Shown in pieces: positions 55,361 through 59,218 of a stretch of DNA of 59,218 nucleotides (position 1 is its first letter; every line of letters begins with the position of its first letter). The position numbers and the translations under genes are program-made. The notes below the pieces were generated by a model. It saw only the letters and a list, made by a program, of their open reading frames with translations. It was not told where the DNA came from and searched no databases. The stretch covers positions 1 to 59,218 of the forward strand of contig CANGYF010000024.1 of NCBI GenBank assembly GCA_947458265.1. The letters are read 5' to 3'. The DNA comes from Betaproteobacteria bacterium. Lineage in GTDB: Bacteria; Pseudomonadota; Gammaproteobacteria; Burkholderiales; CAIKXV01.

Positions 55361-56410
55361 ATGGCGAACGCTTCCAGCAATGGCACGCCCGCCGCCAGCG
55401 CCAGCCGGCCGGTCAACCTCGCGCTGCAGGGCGGTGGCGCGCATGGCGCGTTCACATGGGGCGTGATCGACCGCCTGCTCGAAGACGGCCGCCTCTCGGT
55501 CGAGGCGCTGGTGGGCACCAGCGCCGGGGCCATGAATGCCGCGGTGACCGCGCACGGACTGGTCACCGGCGGGCGGGACGGCGCGCGCGACGCGCTGGAG
55601 AAGTTCTGGCGTGCAGTATCGGAAGCCGCGCTGTTCTCGCCGATCAAGCCCTCGCCGCTCGACCGCTGGATGTCCATCGGCAACCTCGACTACTCACCGA
55701 TGTTCCAGTGGTTCGACGCGCTCACGCGCATGGCATCGCCTTACCAGATCAACCCAGCGAACTTCAACCCGCTGCGCGACATCCTGTGCGAGCAGGTCGA
55801 CTTCAGTCGCATCCGGGCAAACAGCGACATCAAGGTCTTCACCTGCGCGACCAACGTCAACACCGGCCGGATCAAGGTGTTCCGCACGCACGAGATGACC
55901 GCCGAGCGGGTGCTTGCATCAGCCTGCCTGCCATTCCTGTACCAGGCGGTCGAGATCGAGGGCGAGCACTACTGGGACGGCGGCTACATGGGTAACCCGC
56001 CGCTCTACCCGCTGTTCTACGAATGCACGACGCAGGACATCCTGCTGGTGATGATCAACCCGATCCGGATGGCCGAGGTGCCGCGCACCGCCACCGGGAT
56101 CTTCGACCGCATCAACGAGATCTCGTTCAATTCGAACCTGATGCGCGAGATGCGGGCGATCCAGTTCGTGTCCGACCTGATCGACAAGGGCTTCGACGAC
56201 GGCGGGCGGCTGAAGAAGATGCGCATCCACACGGTCGACGCCGAGGACCAGATGCGGCGGCTGTCTACATCGTCGAAGCTCAACGCGGGATGGCCGTTCC
56301 TGTGCTGGCTGCGCGACCTGGGGCGCGCACGCGGGCAGGCCTTCCTCGACGAGCACCACGACAAGGTAGGGGTCGAGTCGTCGACCGACCTGCGCGAGCG
56401 GTTCCTCTGA
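55361..56410 (+). CDS. Patatin-like phospholipase
   Basis: The 349-residue protein shows the patatin Ser-Asp dyad: the glycine-rich GGGAHGAF (24-31) precedes GTSAG (Ser54 at 52-56), and Asp206 lies in WDGGYMGNPPLYPLF. No signal peptide is visible, so a cytoplasmic or membrane-surface phospholipase/lipase is likely. It lies ten bases after the dehydrogenase gene and converges on the enolase-superfamily gene with a 40-base gap. Confidence 0.95.
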   Translation: MANASSNGTPAASASRPVNLALQGGGAHGAFTWGVIDRLLEDGRLSVEALVGTSAGAMNAAVTAHGLVTGGRDGARDALEKFWRAVSEAALFSPIKPSPLDRWMSIGNLDYSPMFQWFDALTRMASPYQINPANFNPLRDILCEQVDFSRIRANSDIKVFTCATNVNTGRIKVFRTHEMTAERVLASACLPFLYQAVEIEGEHYWDGGYMGNPPLYPLFYECTTQDILLVMINPIRMAEVPRTATGIFDRINEISFNSNLMREMRAIQFVSDLIDKGFDDGGRLKKMRIHTVDAEDQMRRLSTSSKLNAGWPFLCWLRDLGRARGQAFLDEHHDKVGVESSTDLRERFL

Positions 56411-56450
56411 CCGGGAAACCGCCGTACGCTACACCGTGGCGCGCGTTCGC

Positions 56451-57614
56451 TCAGCCCATCTGCTTCATGATCGCGTACAGCGCATCCTGCGCCTCGAAGC
56501 CAATGCCCGGGCGGTCCGGCAGCCGTAGCCACCCTGCCTCGACCTTCGCATCGTCGGCGAAGCCGGCGAACGCGCCGAACACCCCGGGATAGGCCTCGCA
56601 GCCGCCCAGCCCGAAGCCACCGACGATGTGCAGCGTCATCTGGTTGCCGCCGTGCGGGAACACCCGGCTGCGCGCCCAGCCGTGCCTCTGCATCATCTCC
56701 AGCGTGCGTGCGAACTGGACGATGCCGTAGCTCTGCGGCACGTCGATCTGGACGAAGTCGCGCGTCGGCTGCAGGCCGCCGAAGCGGATCAGGTTCTCGA
56801 TGTCCTGGGTGGAAAACAGGTTCTCCCCGGTGCCGATGGCCGCGCCATAGGTGCCGGAGAACTCCGACAGCAGCGCGTAGTCGAGCGGGTCGGTCGGCTC
56901 CTCGAACCACTTGAGCTGGTAGCGGCCGAGTGCCTTCGCATAGGCGAGCGACCGGGTGCGGTCGAAGCCGGCATTCGCGTCGACTGCCAGCCGCTTCGGA
57001 TCGCCGACCAGCGCCAGTGCCGCCTCCACCCGACGAATGTCCTCGTCGAGCGGCGCGCCACCGACCTTGATCTTCATCACGTCGTAGCCCTGGTCGAACT
57101 TCATCCGGATCTCGTCGAGCAGTTCCGGGATGCCCTTGCCGGGTTCGTACCAGCCCCCGCCGACGTAGCACGGCACCTTCTCCAGGACAGTGCCACCGCT
57201 GAAGCGCTCCGCCAGCACCCGGTGCAGCGGCTTGCCCTCGACCTTGGCGACCGCATCCCACACCGCGACTTCGATCGTGCCGATCGCCACCGAGCGCTCG
57301 GTGTGGCCGCCGGGCTTCTCCCGTTGCATCATCGCCGCGAGCACCCTGGCCGGATCGATGTTGGCACCGGTCGCATCGAGCAGCGACTCCGGGTCAGCCT
57401 TCAGGATGCGCGGGATGAAGCGGTCGCGCATCTGCGCGCCGCAGGCGTAGCGTCCGGTGGAGTTGAACGAATAGCCGACCACCGGCCGGCCGTCGCGCTG
57501 CTGGTCGGTGTAGACCGCCACCACCGAAGTGGTCATCTCGCTGAAATCGAACACCGCGTTGCGCAGCGTGGACTTGAGCGGTACCGCAACTTCACGGATA
57601 TCGGTGATGCGCAT
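56451..57614 (-). CDS. Enolase-superfamily acid-sugar dehydratase, D-tartrate dehydratase-like
   Basis: The 387-residue protein belongs to the mandelate-racemase/muconate-lactonizing subgroup. Predicted catalytic and metal residues are Lys181/Lys183 (MKIKVGG), metal ligands Asp212 (VDANAG), Glu238 (WFEEPTDP) and Glu264 (GTGENLFS), and the Asp291-His321 dyad (VQIDVPQ; PHGGNQM). This set and the stretches RYACGAQMRDRF, EKPGGHTERSVA and GVFGAFAGFADDA closely resemble characterised D(-)-tartrate dehydratase; positions are offset by about one residue. A related D-acid is possible. It is separated from the methyltransferase gene by 21 bases. Confidence 0.9.
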   Translation of the reverse strand: MRITDIREVAVPLKSTLRNAVFDFSEMTTSVVAVYTDQQRDGRPVVGYSFNSTGRYACGAQMRDRFIPRILKADPESLLDATGANIDPARVLAAMMQREKPGGHTERSVAIGTIEVAVWDAVAKVEGKPLHRVLAERFSGGTVLEKVPCYVGGGWYEPGKGIPELLDEIRMKFDQGYDVMKIKVGGAPLDEDIRRVEAALALVGDPKRLAVDANAGFDRTRSLAYAKALGRYQLKWFEEPTDPLDYALLSEFSGTYGAAIGTGENLFSTQDIENLIRFGGLQPTRDFVQIDVPQSYGIVQFARTLEMMQRHGWARSRVFPHGGNQMTLHIVGGFGLGGCEAYPGVFGAFAGFADDAKVEAGWLRLPDRPGIGFEAQDALYAIMKQMG

Positions 57615-57635
57615 GGCGTGGGTGTCCTCTTGGGG

Positions 57636-58472
57636 TCAGGGTTGGCTGGACGGCGCGGCTGCGCGCCGCTGGCGGCGCATCTCGAACAGACAGACAGCCG
57701 CCGCCGCGGCCACGTTCAGCGACTCCACCTCGGGCGACTGGTCGATCGCCACCAGCGCACCGCGCTCGGCGACCGCGGCTTCCACTGCCTCACCGAGTCC
57801 TGCGCCCTCGTGGCCGAACACCCAGGCGCAGCGAGGCTTAAGGTCGATCGCGTCCAGGGTGGCCATCGCATGCGAGGACGTGCCGTAGACCGGCACGTCC
57901 AGCGCGAGGCAGCAGGCGGCCAGGTCGTCGACGCTGGCAAGGTTGAGCAGCGCATGCGCGCCCATCGCGGCGCGCATCACCTTCGGCGACCATAACGCGG
58001 CGGTGCCGGGCCCGGCCACCGCGTGGCGCACGCCAGCCGCCGCGCAGGTGCGCAGGATCGCGCCGACGTTGCCCGGATCCTGCAACCGGTCGAGCAGCAC
58101 GACGTCCTGGCCGCGCATCGCCGACAGGTCGCCGTCCCGGGGCATGATCTCGGCCACCAGCCGCGACGGTGAGTCCAGGCTGGACAACTGGTCCAGCAGC
58201 GAAGCGGGAAAGGCCAGCACCTCGATACCGCGTGCACGCGCGTCGTCGAGCACACGGCTCACGCCCGGCCAGCGCGAGGGCGACTCGATCGCGGCCAGGT
58301 CGACCGCGAGTGAGGCGATCGCATGGTCGTGCTCCATCCACGCGCCGATCAGGTGGTCTCCCTCGAGCAGCGTCCGGTTGGAACGGGTCCGCTCGCGCGG
58401 TTCGGTCGCCAGCCGGCGCAACCGCTGGAACGTCGGGTTCGCCCGCGACGTGATCTGGATGGCATCGCTCAT
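57636..58472 (-). CDS. TrmH/SpoU family RNA methyltransferase
   Basis: The 278-residue protein is a SPOUT methyltransferase. An N-terminal substrate-binding part (FQRLRRLATEPRERTRSNRTLLEGDHLI) precedes the knot domain with its three motifs: DPGNVGAILRTCAAAG, FGHEGAGLG and SLNVAAAAAVCLFE. These enzymes 2'-O-methylate tRNA or rRNA; the RlmB/TrmH target cannot be told. Start at ATG 58472; the frame is open to 58538. Confidence 0.92.
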   Translation of the reverse strand: MSDAIQITSRANPTFQRLRRLATEPRERTRSNRTLLEGDHLIGAWMEHDHAIASLAVDLAAIESPSRWPGVSRVLDDARARGIEVLAFPASLLDQLSSLDSPSRLVAEIMPRDGDLSAMRGQDVVLLDRLQDPGNVGAILRTCAAAGVRHAVAGPGTAALWSPKVMRAAMGAHALLNLASVDDLAACCLALDVPVYGTSSHAMATLDAIDLKPRCAWVFGHEGAGLGEAVEAAVAERGALVAIDQSPEVESLNVAAAAAVCLFEMRRQRRAAAPSSQP

Positions 58473-58603
58473 CCGCGGATCATAGCAACCGGCATGCCGC
58501 GCGTCCGGTGCCGCCTGCGCGGGCCACTGCCAAGCCAATACCGCAGCGCTGCCACGCGCCTATACTGCGCCACCAGACGACCTGCCCCGAGGAGCCCCAC
58601 CCC

Positions 58604-59110
58604 ATGACGATCTCCATGTACGCCGCATCGGTACCCGTGTTCAAGCGCAACCTCGCCAACCTCGCCGCGATCCTCGACAAGGCCGCTGCGCACTGCGCCG
58701 CGCACAACATCACCGAGCCGGCGATGCTGCAGGCCCGACTGTTCCCCGACATGTTCGCCTTCACGAAGCAGGTGCAGGTCGCAGCCGACTTCGCCAAGGC
58801 CGGCGTCGGCCGCCTCGCCGGCGTCGAGCCGCCGAAGTTCGACGACACCGAACAGTCGTTCGCCGACCTGAAGGCCCGCGTCGAGAAGACCATCGCCTAC
58901 ATCGAGACCTTCACCGCCGCCCAGATCGACGGCAGCGAGGAGAAGCAGGTGTCGTACATGATGGGCAAGTTCCCGATCGACATGAAGGGCCAGGCCTACC
59001 TGCTCGGCTTCATCCTGCCGAACTTCTACTTCCACTACACGACGGCCTACAACCTGCTGCGGCACAACGGGGTGGGGATCGGCAAGGGCGACTTCATCGG
59101 GCGGGGGTGA
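58604..59110 (+). CDS. DUF1993 family protein
   Basis: The 168-residue protein matches DUF1993 (MTISMYAASVPVFKRNLANLAAILDKA, ARLFPDMFAFTKQVQVAADFAK, NFYFHYTTAYNLLRHNGVGIGKGDFIG), a small DinB-like helical bundle of unknown function. Conserved His/Asp positions suggest a possible metal site. CGAGGAG precedes the ATG at 58604. The gene diverges from the methyltransferase with 131 bases between. Confidence 0.88.
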   Translation: MTISMYAASVPVFKRNLANLAAILDKAAAHCAAHNITEPAMLQARLFPDMFAFTKQVQVAADFAKAGVGRLAGVEPPKFDDTEQSFADLKARVEKTIAYIETFTAAQIDGSEEKQVSYMMGKFPIDMKGQAYLLGFILPNFYFHYTTAYNLLRHNGVGIGKGDFIGRG

Positions 59111-59175
59111 CAGACGCTTTGCCGGCTTGACCATCCGCGGGCTGGCGGGGGTTGGGTTGGCACCCCACCGGCCCC

Positions 59176-59218
59176 GGGATGCCAAGCAGAACCCCCCCCG
59201 GGCCACCCCCCCCCCCAC
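59176..59218. other. Poly-C rich contig end, probably low quality
   Basis: The last 40 or so bases hold runs of C up to about 12, with no gene or repeat signature. They are probably sequence or assembly degradation at the edge rather than biology. Confidence 0.7.

Overview
The window is about 59 kb of very GC-rich, densely packed chromosomal DNA. The gene order and protein sequences point to a betaproteobacterium, most likely of Burkholderiales type. The evidence is a glyA-nrdR-ribDE-ribBA-ribH-nusB-thiL-pgpA run, an imuA-imuB-dnaE2 mutasome, a Bug (TctC) solute receptor, a pmbA/yjgA divergent pair and TRAP/CaiB/PrpD catabolic genes. No rRNA, tRNA, IS element, prophage or CRISPR array was recognised. 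No gene-free gap exceeds 300 bases.

Layout. 1-3999 (+): a circularly permuted ATP-grasp/alpha-E fusion (5' end outside the window), a transglutaminase-like protein and an Anbu-type proteasome-like peptidase, tightly linked. 4036-19461 (-): one long co-directional run, read from its far end as glyA, nrdR, ribD, ribE, ribBA, ribH, nusB, a small membrane protein, thiL, pgpA, pncC, a polysaccharide deacetylase, lexA, recA, recX, alaS and a zinc-ribbon M50-like membrane protease. 19602-25608: TRAP transporter genes, RNase D and an MmgE/PrpD protein, punctuated by two copies of a long perfect hairpin repeat. 25702-31560 (-): dnaE2, imuB, imuA (SOS mutagenesis). 31747-42558: c-di-GMP and two-component signalling genes, interrupted by an EamA/DUF2891/FAD-reductase operon and pmbA/yjgA. 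42662-50403: Bug receptor, mogA, carboxylesterase, a PilZ-like protein and three MFS transporters. 50551-59110: dsbC, a CoA-transferase/crotonase pair, ornithine cyclodeaminase-like, 3-hydroxyisobutyrate dehydrogenase-like, patatin, a D-tartrate-dehydratase-like enolase-superfamily enzyme, an rRNA/tRNA methyltransferase and a DUF1993 protein. The last 40 or so bases are C homopolymers and look like a poor contig end.

Most interesting system. lexA and imuA each carry the same 18-bp palindrome, of form CCGT-N8-ACGG instead of the usual CTGT-N8-ACAG. In both genes it lies directly against the ATG, with a TATAAA -10 element inside it and no Shine-Dalgarno sequence. This predicts leaderless SOS mRNAs whose operator, promoter and start codon form a single module. 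The LexA recognition helix has Ala41-Ser42 where E. coli LexA has Asn41-Ala42. That resembles the laboratory altered-specificity mutant LexA408, which is known to prefer CCGT half-sites. recA has no such box of its own and may depend on the lexA promoter.
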